The notes: generated from the sequence alone by a model not told the origin. 6,408 nt of DNA from an uncultured Granulosicoccaceae bacterium (GCA_937951695.1 CALFBL010000320.1:1-6408); one strand, 5' to 3'. Counted from the first letter of the stretch, positions 1 to 6,222 are shown. Program-made: numbers and translations.

Positions 1-2
1 TC

Positions 3-1181
3 TTTGACTGGCTAAACTCAATGGATGAGCATGGAGTGGTTTTCACTGATATCCGCCTTGTGTCCTCGTTGTTTGCTCTGAATGATATGAGCCAATCAGG
101 GTCTGTCATTACCGTCTGGGCGCAGGCGCACCGTTGGAGGCTGATCCGGGTTGGTAACGGTTGTGTGGAGAAGGTTGAGCAGTTCGCCGGAGAAATGGAC
201 GCAAGATTATCCTTGGATGACGTTCTGACAACTAAACAGGCTGAAGGCGAGCCAGTTACCCTGAAATACATCGGTGACAGCAATAAAATCCGCATTTGGC
301 AAGGCTCGATCGAGGGCGTGGAGTTGCAGGCACGTGAGGATGTGTTGAGTCGGTGCCTGCCGAGCACGACGCCGCAATTTCAGGCGATGCCGGCGGGTTG
401 CCGCGACTTACCGATGCGCGCTTTGTTGGGCAACGCTTCGACGCTCTACAAAAACGGTGGTTCCACGCAGCGAACCAGCGTCGGTGCCGCGTTGCAGTGC
501 TTGTTGTCAACCGGGCTGTGGCGTCGGCGTTATAAGCAATCGATCATCGCTACCACTGCGGTCGCCGCCTTCTCAGGCTATTTTGTTCTGCTGGCCGTAC
601 TATATACATTTGATTTTATCGATTTACATGGTCGCGCTAAATCAGAGCTAACCTCTCTTCGTAACCAGCAGATCTCATTGCAGCAAGCGGCTGTGCGGAT
701 TCACGACCAACCCGTCGAGGTCATTGAAGCGGTTCGCCGATTGCCGTTGCATGGGCCCATCGATCCATCAATCAATCAGCGATTCTTAAAAGACATCGCT
801 GATACTCTGGTTGATCATCCGCTGATAAATGTTGATAGCGTCAGCTGGCGAGAAGTGCCTGAACTGATTTCGGGCGATTCGCCTGAGATCGGTATGAGTG
901 GGGTTGGCGAGTTGATGAATTTGCCTGTCTCTTATGACTCTGATCGTGCAACAGAGAATCTAATATTTATCGCAGGAAATGTTGAATACTATCAAAGTCA
1001 GCAGCAGTCCTCAGCGCTTTTAATGCAATTTTTGAATGCGTTGTCCAGTACCGATGCTGTTGTCGATGTGATACCGGTCAGTAATGCTCTGTCATCAATG
1101 CCTGCGATGAATTTTCCATCCGATGTGGTAACAGCGCGTCAGCCAACAGCATTTGTTGTGGCTGTACGATTGTCTGTGTAA
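3..1181 (+). CDS. GspL- or PilM/PilN-like inner-membrane pilus assembly protein, 5' partial
   Basis: Probably an inner-membrane platform protein of a type IV pilus or type II secretion-like machine, linking a cytoplasmic domain to the periplasm. Numbering from the ATG at 21, residues 1-170 look cytoplasmic, followed by an RRRYK positive cluster (168-172), one hydrophobic membrane segment at about 174-196, a Gln/Leu-rich helical stretch (about 202-228) and a periplasmic domain to residue 386. That order (cytoplasmic domain, single helix, coiled coil, periplasmic domain) is the layout of GspL and of a PilM-PilN fusion. The frame stays open to the window edge and the ATG at 21 has no Shine-Dalgarno sequence, so the true start probably lies upstream and most of an actin-like N-terminal domain is missing here. 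It ends 5 bp before the next gene, which implies one operon. The assignment rests on architecture and neighbours; I see no diagnostic motif. Confidence 0.65.
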   Translation, partial: FDWLNSMDEHGVVFTDIRLVSSLFALNDMSQSGSVITVWAQAHRWRLIRVGNGCVEKVEQFAGEMDARLSLDDVLTTKQAEGEPVTLKYIGDSNKIRIWQGSIEGVELQAREDVLSRCLPSTTPQFQAMPAGCRDLPMRALLGNASTLYKNGGSTQRTSVGAALQCLLSTGLWRRRYKQSIIATTAVAAFSGYFVLLAVLYTFDFIDLHGRAKSELTSLRNQQISLQQAAVRIHDQPVEVIEAVRRLPLHGPIDPSINQRFLKDIADTLVDHPLINVDSVSWREVPELISGDSPEIGMSGVGELMNLPVSYDSDRATENLIFIAGNVEYYQSQQQSSALLMQFLNALSSTDAVVDVIPVSNALSSMPAMNFPSDVVTARQPTAFVVAVRLSV

Positions 1182-1186
1182 CGTCG

Positions 1187-2128
1187 ATGGACAGAAATCG
1201 ACAAAAGATCCGACGCCTGCTACTTATCATGCTATTCACGGCGGCCATGGCTCCCGTAGCCACATACACGCGAACACACTTACAAACGCAGTTAAATACG
1301 GTTCATGCAAAGATACAAAGCGACAGAATTCAACTTACACGCCTGCAACAGGATTTGCATCTGTTGCAGCAGTACGCGAATGAACTAAGGGTCAACCAAT
1401 CACTTCGGTCAATGGTGATGAATCAAGCCAGAGACGGCTCACCCTGGCAAACCCCGATGGGTAGCACCAGACTGGCACTACAGGATGCTGTGAGTGAGCT
1501 ATCTGATGTGCAGGGTGAAGAGCCTTTGATTACGATCGATTGGCTGGACCAACTGACCTCATCGGAATTGGATGAACGTCAATCGGACCAACCGCCCAGC
1601 CGGCGTTTGTGGTTGTCGGCTACAGTTTTATCGGTACCCAGTGGCATCGAGTTACTCAGGCAGTTGTCGGCAATCGCTGCACCCTATCCGCTCGCGGTGC
1701 GTGGTTGTGGCTATCGACAAGCGCACGATTCGAGCACAAATCGTGATTCGAGCGCCGTGCAGGGACCGCCTCGAATTGAGATGCGTTGTTTGCTGACGTT
1801 GGCTGCGTGGAAGTTGCCGTTGGTGCGAATTGAAGATGCTGATGCTGATGGTGATGGTGATGGTGGGGTAGTACAAGTACAAGCAGGTGTCAGTCGCGTG
1901 GGTCATCAAACCGCGTTGGTTGATGCAGATCAGGCACAGTGGCGCCTGTTCAAGGTTCGTGAGGAGGGGGCAACTCGCGCTGAGTCGGTAGTGGCTGATC
2001 AATCGCCGAGAGCTTCTCGTAAAAAGACGGAGAAATCACCTAAACCGGCTGATCCGCTTGCCAAGCTGGCAACGTCAATTGGGGTGTTTAAAGGTCCCGC
2101 TGGCACGCTGGTGATCCATGGTCAATAA
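1187..2128 (+). CDS. GspM/PilO-like bitopic inner-membrane protein
   Basis: A 313-residue protein with a short basic N-terminus (DRNRQKIRR), one membrane segment (about 10-27), a Gln/Leu-rich coiled-coil stretch (about 31-68) and a periplasmic region. This is the usual plan of PilO and GspM, which pair with PilN or GspL in the inner-membrane platform; the preceding gene fits that partner. A compact domain around residues 140-210 contains the segment WLSATVLSVPSGIELLRQL, compatible with the small ferredoxin-like fold of these families, though this is inferred. After it comes an Asp/Gly/Ala tract (217-227) encoded by a hexamer repeat, then a Lys/Pro-rich linker (about residues 275-292) and a short conserved-looking tail ending VFKGPAGTLVIHGQ. 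No good ribosome binding site precedes the ATG, so coupling to the upstream gene is likely. The C-terminal extension is longer than in typical PilO. Function is inferred from architecture and context. Confidence 0.6.
   Translation: MDRNRQKIRRLLLIMLFTAAMAPVATYTRTHLQTQLNTVHAKIQSDRIQLTRLQQDLHLLQQYANELRVNQSLRSMVMNQARDGSPWQTPMGSTRLALQDAVSELSDVQGEEPLITIDWLDQLTSSELDERQSDQPPSRRLWLSATVLSVPSGIELLRQLSAIAAPYPLAVRGCGYRQAHDSSTNRDSSAVQGPPRIEMRCLLTLAAWKLPLVRIEDADADGDGDGGVVQVQAGVSRVGHQTALVDADQAQWRLFKVREEGATRAESVVADQSPRASRKKTEKSPKPADPLAKLATSIGVFKGPAGTLVIHGQ
1835..1864 (+). repeat. Short tandem hexamer repeat inside the PilO-like gene
   Basis: Five hexamers in tandem, two GATGCT followed by three GATGGT, encode an acidic Asp-Ala/Asp-Gly tract (residues 217-226). 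It lies between the folded periplasmic region and the Lys/Pro-rich tail, so it probably acts as a flexible linker. Unit number could vary between strains without a frameshift, because the unit is a multiple of three. Confidence 0.75.
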
Positions 2129-3146
2129 GCAATCGCAGCAAGGTTATGTGATGCTGCTTTGGCTTGCGGCCTTAGGATTTATGAGTGTTGGCCTTAGTGT
2201 GGTATTGGCTGAGCATCAGGCGTCGCTTTGGAAGACCCAGCGCCTCGAGGCTTTACAGCTTAACGATGAACGTCAGCGATTAATCCACTACAGTGCCGAC
2301 TACGCAACACTCTATGCTCCGGGTGGTGCGGGCCCTGGCCATCTACCGTGTCCAGACACCGATCCTAACAACACACGACCCGGCCCAAACCCGCCCTGTG
2401 GTCGTAATAAAGTGGCGGTTGGTCAACTACCTGATGGGGTCAGTCGAGCTGTCGGACGTGTTGCGTTCAGTGCTGCGTTGCTCAATCGTGTGAGCTATTC
2501 GGTGGCAAAGAGCATCGTTAATAACCCATCTCGTGGAATCAGTATCGGTCAATGGCCTGACGAACACATTTTTTCGCAAATCCACACCGGTTACGCCCAG
2601 CTCACACATGGGTCGGGGCAATCCCGTGTGGTGACAAAAACCGAACTGGAAGCTTTGACGTTGTTGTGGGTACGGGCCTGGTTTGTTACGCAGTTACTAG
2701 AGACAAAGCTGAGTGGGTGTGAAAAACTGCCAACGCATCAAAGTCTTCTGGTCTCGCAAATTGATGTGCCATTCGTCCTGCAAGCAGACAAGCAAGCAGA
2801 CGTATATTACCAGGCTCGGCGCAGGGTTCGGGCGCTGGCGTTGTGTCAGCAACCCGATCTCGCCCCGTGCTCAAGTGAAGAGACGACGTGCGCGTTGCGC
2901 GATGAGCAACTGATCGACTGGTGGGTCGGTCCCGATGCCAGTGAATGGCAGGGAGTTCCGATCAGTCGACATTGGTTTATCACCAATGGATGGTACCGCT
3001 CGGCTGCATTGTCTTGGCAGAGGCGTTGCCTGAAAACAAGTTCGAGCTGTCTCCTGGTGATGGAAACTACACCTAACGGTTTGCAATTGGATTTGATCGC
3101 AAGCGACAGCTTGTTCGTTCCGACAAACCCTTTAACCTTGCCATGA
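2118..3146 (+). CDS. Pilin-like (PilX/GspK-type) secreted minor pilin candidate with LPCPD motif
   Basis: A 342-residue protein with a short polar N-terminus (MVNKQSQQG), one hydrophobic helix (about 10-31), then an amphipathic stretch (38-66) leading to GPGHLPCPDTD (72-82). The G9-Y10 junction resembles a prepilin peptidase site, but the usual Glu at +5 is Leu; GspK-like and some PilX-like minor pilins also depart from that rule. The sequence pattern of a helix, a LIHYSADY segment and then GxGxLPCPD is one I associate with poorly characterised pilin-like proteins encoded beside LPCP-type prepilins. The ectodomain has many cysteines (for example C78, C94, and CSSEETTC and CLKTSSSC pairs), suggesting periplasmic disulfides. 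The ATG overlaps the end of the previous gene by 11 bp, with a weak GGTG upstream, and its stop overlaps the next start (ATGA). I infer a minor pilin or tip component; it could also be a non-pilin membrane-anchored accessory protein. Confidence 0.65.
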   Translation: MVNKQSQQGYVMLLWLAALGFMSVGLSVVLAEHQASLWKTQRLEALQLNDERQRLIHYSADYATLYAPGGAGPGHLPCPDTDPNNTRPGPNPPCGRNKVAVGQLPDGVSRAVGRVAFSAALLNRVSYSVAKSIVNNPSRGISIGQWPDEHIFSQIHTGYAQLTHGSGQSRVVTKTELEALTLLWVRAWFVTQLLETKLSGCEKLPTHQSLLVSQIDVPFVLQADKQADVYYQARRRVRALALCQQPDLAPCSSEETTCALRDEQLIDWWVGPDASEWQGVPISRHWFITNGWYRSAALSWQRRCLKTSSSCLLVMETTPNGLQLDLIASDSLFVPTNPLTLP

Positions 3147-3880
3147 ACAGTCAGTCGCGTTATCCGTTGATCAAAGGTTTTTCTCTGGTCGAACTTTCAA
3201 TGGTGCTGTTTATTCTCGGATTAATGTTACAAATGAACATCGAGCCGATCGCTGGCAGGTTGGAGAATCGACGTCGCAGCGAAAGTCTGGACCAACTTAA
3301 ATTGGTACAACAACACTTACGTGCGCACTGGGTAAGCTATGGTTTTTTGCCGTGTCCATTACCTTTGGTAGCAACAGAAAATTCGCCTGCCATTTCACCG
3401 ATTCAATCAGGTGGTGTGTGTTTAGACGGTGTGGGGTATGTGCCTGCGAATACGTTGTCAATCATTGGGCCGTTGGATGATCAAGGTGCGCTGCTCGATC
3501 CTTGGGGTAGGGCTTTGCGCTATCACGTCTCGATGAGTGATGTTAATCAAGTCACACAGCCAAATACACCCGATTGGGTCACCGCTGGTGAGTTGTCATC
3601 CAACTTATTCACCGAACTTAACGCAGACCTGACTGTTTGCCGGCTGGTAACAGAGTTGCGGTGTGAACGTGCGGATCAAGCTGCGGCCGACATAGTCGCT
3701 GTTGTGGTGTCGCAAGGGTCAAATGATAGTGCGCGTGAAGCAGGCAACCGTGACGCGGATAGACAGTTCGTAAGCGCGGCTTATTCAATGTCGGGCGACT
3801 ATGCGTTTGATGATCAGCTTGTATGGCTTGGGCGAAGCGAATTGATTCTGTTGGCGTTGGAGTCTGGCTGGTTGCCTTGA
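3143..3880 (+). CDS. Type IV prepilin / pseudopilin, class III signal, LPCP family
   Basis: A 245-residue prepilin. The N-terminus carries a 12-residue leader ending K11-G12, then FSLVELSMVLFILGL: the canonical PilD cleavage/N-methylation site with Glu at +5 (E17) and a hydrophobic helix (13-32) that would pack in the pilus core. Further on are LPCP (69-72), a DPWGRALRY motif (119-127) like that of GspG-type pseudopilins, and a C-terminus FDDQLVWLGRSELILLALE..LP (222-245). The last segment resembles the end of other LPCP-type prepilins, so the protein appears full length. It begins in an ATGA overlap with the upstream gene, so translation is probably coupled; no Shine-Dalgarno is evident. The stop (TGA) is followed in frame by TAA TAA, and an insertion sequence begins about 15 bp later, cutting the operon off from whatever once followed. 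Its 3' end is also covered antisense by the transposase frame. Confidence 0.85.
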   Translation: MNSQSRYPLIKGFSLVELSMVLFILGLMLQMNIEPIAGRLENRRRSESLDQLKLVQQHLRAHWVSYGFLPCPLPLVATENSPAISPIQSGGVCLDGVGYVPANTLSIIGPLDDQGALLDPWGRALRYHVSMSDVNQVTQPNTPDWVTAGELSSNLFTELNADLTVCRLVTELRCERADQAAADIVAVVVSQGSNDSAREAGNRDADRQFVSAAYSMSGDYAFDDQLVWLGRSELILLALESGWLP

Positions 3881-5124
3881 TAATAAAACGATGCGGTGGC
3901 GGATACGTTTAATCCGTCCTTGAATTTAACTCCCGTGATAACTTGTGCGAGCTGATCAAATCCGCTTAGTCGATGCCAACGCTTCTCAGCGCATTGACCC
4001 AACTTAAACATCATGTGCAACATGCCAGTTCGTGACAAACAGCCCTTAGAGCGTTTCGTACGATGACCTATGGTGGCAAAGCATGATTCAATAGGGTTGG
4101 TTGAGCGGATGCTCTTCCAATGCTTTGCCGGATAATGATAAAAGTTCAGTAAAGCATCCTGATCTTTCAGTAAGCATTGGGCAGCGCCCGGATATTTGTC
4201 CTCGTATTTATTGATAAACAGATCGAAAGCGGCTTCAGCGTCTTGCTGTGTTTCTGCCATCCATATCTCATGCAGGGCCTCTTTTGCTTTGGGTTGCGCA
4301 GACTTAGGTAGTTTGTTGAGCACGTTGGCTGTTTTATGAACCCAGCATCGTTGGTGCGCTGTGTCAGGGTAAATCTCACCCAACGCGGCCCAAAATCCTA
4401 AGGCGCCGTCCCCGATGGCCAGCTTCGGGGCATTGAGGCCGCGGGCTTGAAGCATGAGTAGAACCTCACGCCAACTCTGTGTCGATTCCCTATAACCCTC
4501 TTCAATAGCCAGAAGGTGTTTATTACCCAGCTCGTCAACGCCAATAACCGTGAGCGCGCACAACTTTGCATCATCGGCTCGAACGCCACAGTGGATGCCG
4601 TCAACCCACAGATACACCCAGTGTTTGTGACTGAGTGATTCCTTGCGCCATTGGCCGTACTCTTCAGCCCATTGCTGCTTCAGGCGTGACACCGTGCTAG
4701 CAGACAATCCAGAGGCTTCTGGGCCCACCAAAACCTCTAAAGCATCACCCATCTCACCGGTGGATACGCCCTTGAGATAAAGCCAGGGGAGCGCAGCTTC
4801 CAGTGATTTAGTTTTGCGCACATAGGGCGGCACCAAAGCAGAGCGAAACGTTACGGGTTCGCCGTCACGCGAGCGAACTTTGGGCACTTTCACAGCGACA
4901 GGGCCGATTCCGGTCTGCAGTTGTCTCTCGGGCTGATGACCGTTACGAACCACAGCCGCTCGGCCGTCCTCAAGAAGACGATTCTCAAACTGTTGCATGA
5001 ACTGCTGCAGTTCTGCTTCGATGGCTTGCTGTAACAACCGCTGTGCTCCGGTTTTTAGTAAATCAGTAACAGCATCTGAAAGAGTCTCTCGACCTGTGAG
5101 CCCAACAATGTTATCCTGTTTCAT
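3814..5124 (-). CDS. IS256-family DDE transposase with read-through C-terminus
   Basis: A 436-residue transposase of the mutator-like IS256 family (Transposase_mut), which catalyses cut-and-paste or copy-out transposition of its element. Seen in order: a helical N-terminal DNA-binding region, VRNGHQPER (59-67) with VPKVRSRDG (80-88), LPWLYLKGVSTGEM (112-125), SAST..RLKQQW (141-152), the first catalytic Asp in WVDGIH (D175), the second in IGDGALGFW (D239), the family signature HQRCWVHK (257-264), and the catalytic Glu in TNPIES (E346). All three acidic residues are present, so the enzyme may be active. The ATG at 5124 is preferred over the in-frame ATG at 5196, which lies outside the terminal repeat; AAGAGA sits 9 nt before the chosen start. 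The family-like end is at GVKFKDG (398-404). From about residue 410 the frame leaves the element and continues antisense through the prepilin 3' end to a TGA at 3814-3816, adding about 26 foreign residues. Confidence 0.9.
   Translation of the reverse strand: MKQDNIVGLTGRETLSDAVTDLLKTGAQRLLQQAIEAELQQFMQQFENRLLEDGRAAVVRNGHQPERQLQTGIGPVAVKVPKVRSRDGEPVTFRSALVPPYVRKTKSLEAALPWLYLKGVSTGEMGDALEVLVGPEASGLSASTVSRLKQQWAEEYGQWRKESLSHKHWVYLWVDGIHCGVRADDAKLCALTVIGVDELGNKHLLAIEEGYRESTQSWREVLLMLQARGLNAPKLAIGDGALGFWAALGEIYPDTAHQRCWVHKTANVLNKLPKSAQPKAKEALHEIWMAETQQDAEAAFDLFINKYEDKYPGAAQCLLKDQDALLNFYHYPAKHWKSIRSTNPIESCFATIGHRTKRSKGCLSRTGMLHMMFKLGQCAEKRWHRLSGFDQLAQVITGVKFKDGLNVSATASFYYQGNQPDSNANRINSLRPSHTS
3896..3913 (+). 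repeat. Left terminal inverted repeat of the IS256-type element (candidate)
   Basis: Imperfect match to the reverse complement of 5171-5187, sharing the pattern GYGGCGNATNCGNTTA. It lies just outside the conserved end of the transposase (GVKFKDG). The boundary is assigned by this pairing only. Confidence 0.5.
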
Positions 5125-5170
5125 GGCGGTGTATCTCTTATGGTTAATTTGAAGGTCTGGTAACCCCAAA

Positions 5171-5187
5171 CTAATCGGATACGCCGC
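5171..5187 (-). repeat. Right terminal inverted repeat of the IS256-type element (candidate)
   Basis: Partner of the repeat at 3896-3913, located about 47 bp upstream of the transposase start codon on the minus strand. It is followed on the outside by a T6 run that is not matched at the other end. Confidence 0.5.
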
Positions 5188-5371
5188 TTTTTTCAACTCT
5201 GCTCAAACACCACTTTTAGTTATAACTCAATGGGCTTGTGCTAAAAACACACCAGAAAAACAAGCGAGCGCGTGCATTTTATGAGTAACGTGGTTTTAGA
5301 GCTGTTGCATTCGGCATTAGTCCACCGCCAGAGTCTATGCCGGATGTTGAGTACCAATGGCCCAGAAAGTC
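5188..5371 (+). other. Remnant of an integron cassette between the IS and attC1, no convincing gene
   Basis: This is the non-IS part of the gap between the transposase start and the cassette gene. It precedes attC1 and by position must be the 3' part of a cassette whose beginning was lost or displaced by the IS. I find no coding sequence that ends at the attC R'' site, as a normal cassette gene would: the only plus-strand frames here run straight through the attC hairpin and look spurious. The frame that does stop in attC1 (TAA at 5374-5376) gives only MAQKVT, with stops just upstream. A short hairpin (GCTTGT 5234-5239 with ACAAGC 5260-5265) is visible. No confident promoter is seen. Confidence 0.5.
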
Positions 5372-5489
5372 ACTTAACAAGGCAGTGCAGTCGGCCAACT
5401 TACGCGGTGTTTGTCTTGTGGTGTCACCGTCGTTCCACTGTACCACAAGCCAAACACCGCATAAATTGCCGCTGACTGCGGCGTTCGCT
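5372..5489 (+). repeat. attC recombination site (attC1) of an integron cassette
   Basis: A 118-bp attC site, recognised as a folded single strand by an integron integrase. It starts with the R'' core ACTTAAC (5372-5378, fits RYYYAAC) and ends with a divergent R' core GTTCGCT (5483-5489), with recombination expected between G5483 and T5484. Between them is a long imperfect palindrome: GCGGTGTTTGTCTTGTGGT (5404-5422) pairs with ACCACAAGCCAAACACCGC (5442-5460) with one mismatch, and the outer GCAGTC (5387-5392) pairs with GACTGC (5474-5479). It is collinear with attC2, which makes chance resemblance very unlikely. Confidence 0.9.
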
Positions 5490-5497
5490 CTAAAACT

Positions 5498-5502
5498 GAG
5501 GG
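5498..5502 (+). promoter_or_regulatory. Ribosome binding site deciding a TTG start
   Basis: GAGGG lies 7 nt before the TTG at 5510. The spacing is ideal, and there is no in-frame ATG until residue 137 of the downstream gene, so this site supports the TTG as the true start. Confidence 0.7.
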
Positions 5503-5509
5503 CTTTTGC

Positions 5510-6076
5510 TTGTCACATTATTTTGAAATCGATGGTCTTCGAGAAAAAGTCTATGCTGTGATCAACCATGTCCTCGCGTCTGAGCAATTTGTTGGCCGCT
5601 ACGGCATCGGAGTAGAAGAAGTAGAGCATACTGTAAAGTATGACGAGTACTGGGAGCATACGAGATCCATAATCAGCAATAGTTGCTTAGAAATTGCTGT
5701 CAAATCACGCAACGCTGCAGAGGCGTTGAGCGCAAAAGGAATAACCTACCCTAGAGAAAACAAAATATATGTGTACAACTCTGGTCTATTGGCAGATGGG
5801 AGCAAGAAAGCTAGAGATTTTGTTTTTATTTGCAATAAAATTATTCATGCGAAAGAATTTCGTCTTGACCAGAGCGGCAATATAAACAGTCACAAAGACT
5901 TACTATGGTGGAGCGGAATGGTAACCATCGAAGGAACTGATCAGAAAAAGAAGCCCTGGTGTTTCTTCTTCATCATTCTAAAATGGTGTGATGCGATTTT
6001 GGAGTTTTTGAATGCAGCAGAAGAGCAACTTAAAAAGATACGGTCAAATCCAATTGACTTGTTTAACTATAAATGA
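5510..6076 (+). CDS. Integron cassette-encoded protein of unknown function
   Basis: A 188-residue soluble protein, the only gene of a complete 704-bp cassette (5484-6187). I do not recognise its family with confidence. It starts at TTG with GAGGG 7 nt upstream, and its TGA (6074-6076) touches the R'' core of attC2, the compact fit typical of cassette genes. It has no signal peptide. Visible features are an aromatic/charged N-terminal half, a segment FVFICNKIIHAKEF (104-117), a WWSG motif (133-136) followed by a Lys-rich turn, a hydrophobic CFFFIILKWC stretch (151-160) and a charged helical C-terminus. The NKIIHA segment recalls HEPN-like helices with an Rx4-6H ribonuclease motif, but the residue before Asn is Cys and the nearest upstream Arg (R102) is 11 positions before H113, so this is only a weak suggestion. 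The gene is visibly more A+T-rich than the pilus operon, consistent with foreign origin. Only 20 bp separate attC1 from the start, so a promoter further upstream is probably needed. Confidence 0.85.
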   Translation: MSHYFEIDGLREKVYAVINHVLASEQFVGRYGIGVEEVEHTVKYDEYWEHTRSIISNSCLEIAVKSRNAAEALSAKGITYPRENKIYVYNSGLLADGSKKARDFVFICNKIIHAKEFRLDQSGNINSHKDLLWWSGMVTIEGTDQKKKPWCFFFIILKWCDAILEFLNAAEEQLKKIRSNPIDLFNYK

Positions 6077-6193
6077 GCTAACAAGTCAATGTACGCCGAA
6101 AATTTACGCGGTGTGCGCATTGTGGTGTCGCTTAGGCTCCACGGTACGACAATGCGAACACCGCATAAATTGACGGTGATGGAGGCGTTAACC
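6076..6193 (+). repeat. attC recombination site (attC2) closing the 704-bp cassette
   Basis: A second 118-bp attC site. The R'' core is AGCTAAC (6076-6082), overlapping the last base of the stop codon of the cassette gene; the R' core is GTTAACC (6187-6193), with the expected cleavage after G6187. The imperfect palindrome pairs GCGGTGTGCGCATTGT (6108-6123) with ACAATGCGAACACCGC (6149-6164) with one mismatch. It shares with attC1 the same total length, the same 28-base offset to TTACGCGGTGT, the central TTGTGGTGTC, and ACACCGCATAAATTG on the right arm. Such within-array similarity is characteristic of sedentary chromosomal integrons rather than mobile ones. Confidence 0.9.
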
Positions 6194-6195
6194 TT

Positions 6196-6222
6196 CAATA
6201 AAGTGTTAACACAATAAAGTGT
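6196..6222 (+). repeat. 11-bp direct repeat after attC2
   Basis: CAATAAAGTGT occurs at 6196-6206 and again at 6212-6222, separated by TAACA. The junction also contains the palindrome GTGTTAACAC (6203-6212). It lies between the attC2 boundary and the presumed edge of the second IS. Its role is unknown. Confidence 0.6.

Larger units (their letters stand above)
3896..5187 (-). mobile_element. IS256-family insertion sequence
   Basis: The element is defined by an IS256-type transposase gene between imperfect terminal inverted repeats: GTGGCGGATACGTTTAAT at 3896-3913 and, read inward on the opposite strand, GCGGCGTATCCGATTAG from 5187 to 5171 (about 13 of 18 positions agree). The implied length of about 1.29 kb is normal for the family. 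The edges are estimates and could lie up to about 15 bp further out, where both sides are A/T-rich. No 8-9 bp target duplication is visible in the flanks. The left flank is the pilus operon and the right flank is integron cassette DNA. Confidence 0.7.

Noticed and set aside
1727..1753. 9-bp direct repeat GATTCGAGC inside the PilO-like gene
   Set aside because: Two short copies 18 bp apart within coding sequence are likely chance and encode an unremarkable Ser-rich stretch.
1652..2002. Minus-strand 116-codon frame inside the PilO-like gene
   Set aside because: It lies wholly antisense to a gene with membrane and coiled-coil features, and its repetitive Ile/Thr/Ser stretch is merely the complement of the hexamer repeat.
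5125..5196. Upstream ATG at 5196 as the transposase start
   Set aside because: It would translate through the candidate terminal repeat and start outside the element; the ATG at 5124 has an AAGAGA motif and gives the usual family N-terminus.
5213..5230. TATAAC as a -10 promoter element for the cassette array
   Set aside because: There is no acceptable -35 box at 16-18 bp spacing, so the match is not enough to call a promoter.
3881..5240. 8-9 bp target-site duplication flanking the IS
   Set aside because: I compared both flanks over about 30-50 bp and found no shared word of that length, so none is claimed.
5272..5475. Plus-strand 67-codon frame starting MSNVVLELLH
   Set aside because: It runs through most of the attC1 hairpin, has no ribosome binding site and ends within the palindrome; real cassette genes stop at or before R''.
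5337..5561. Plus-strand 74-codon frame starting MPDVEYQWPR
   Set aside because: It crosses the entire attC1 site and overlaps the start of the well-supported cassette gene in another frame.
5627..5642. Perfect inverted repeat CATACT-GTAA-AGTATG as an operator
   Set aside because: It lies over 100 bp inside the cassette coding sequence, away from any promoter, and can be explained by coding constraint or chance.
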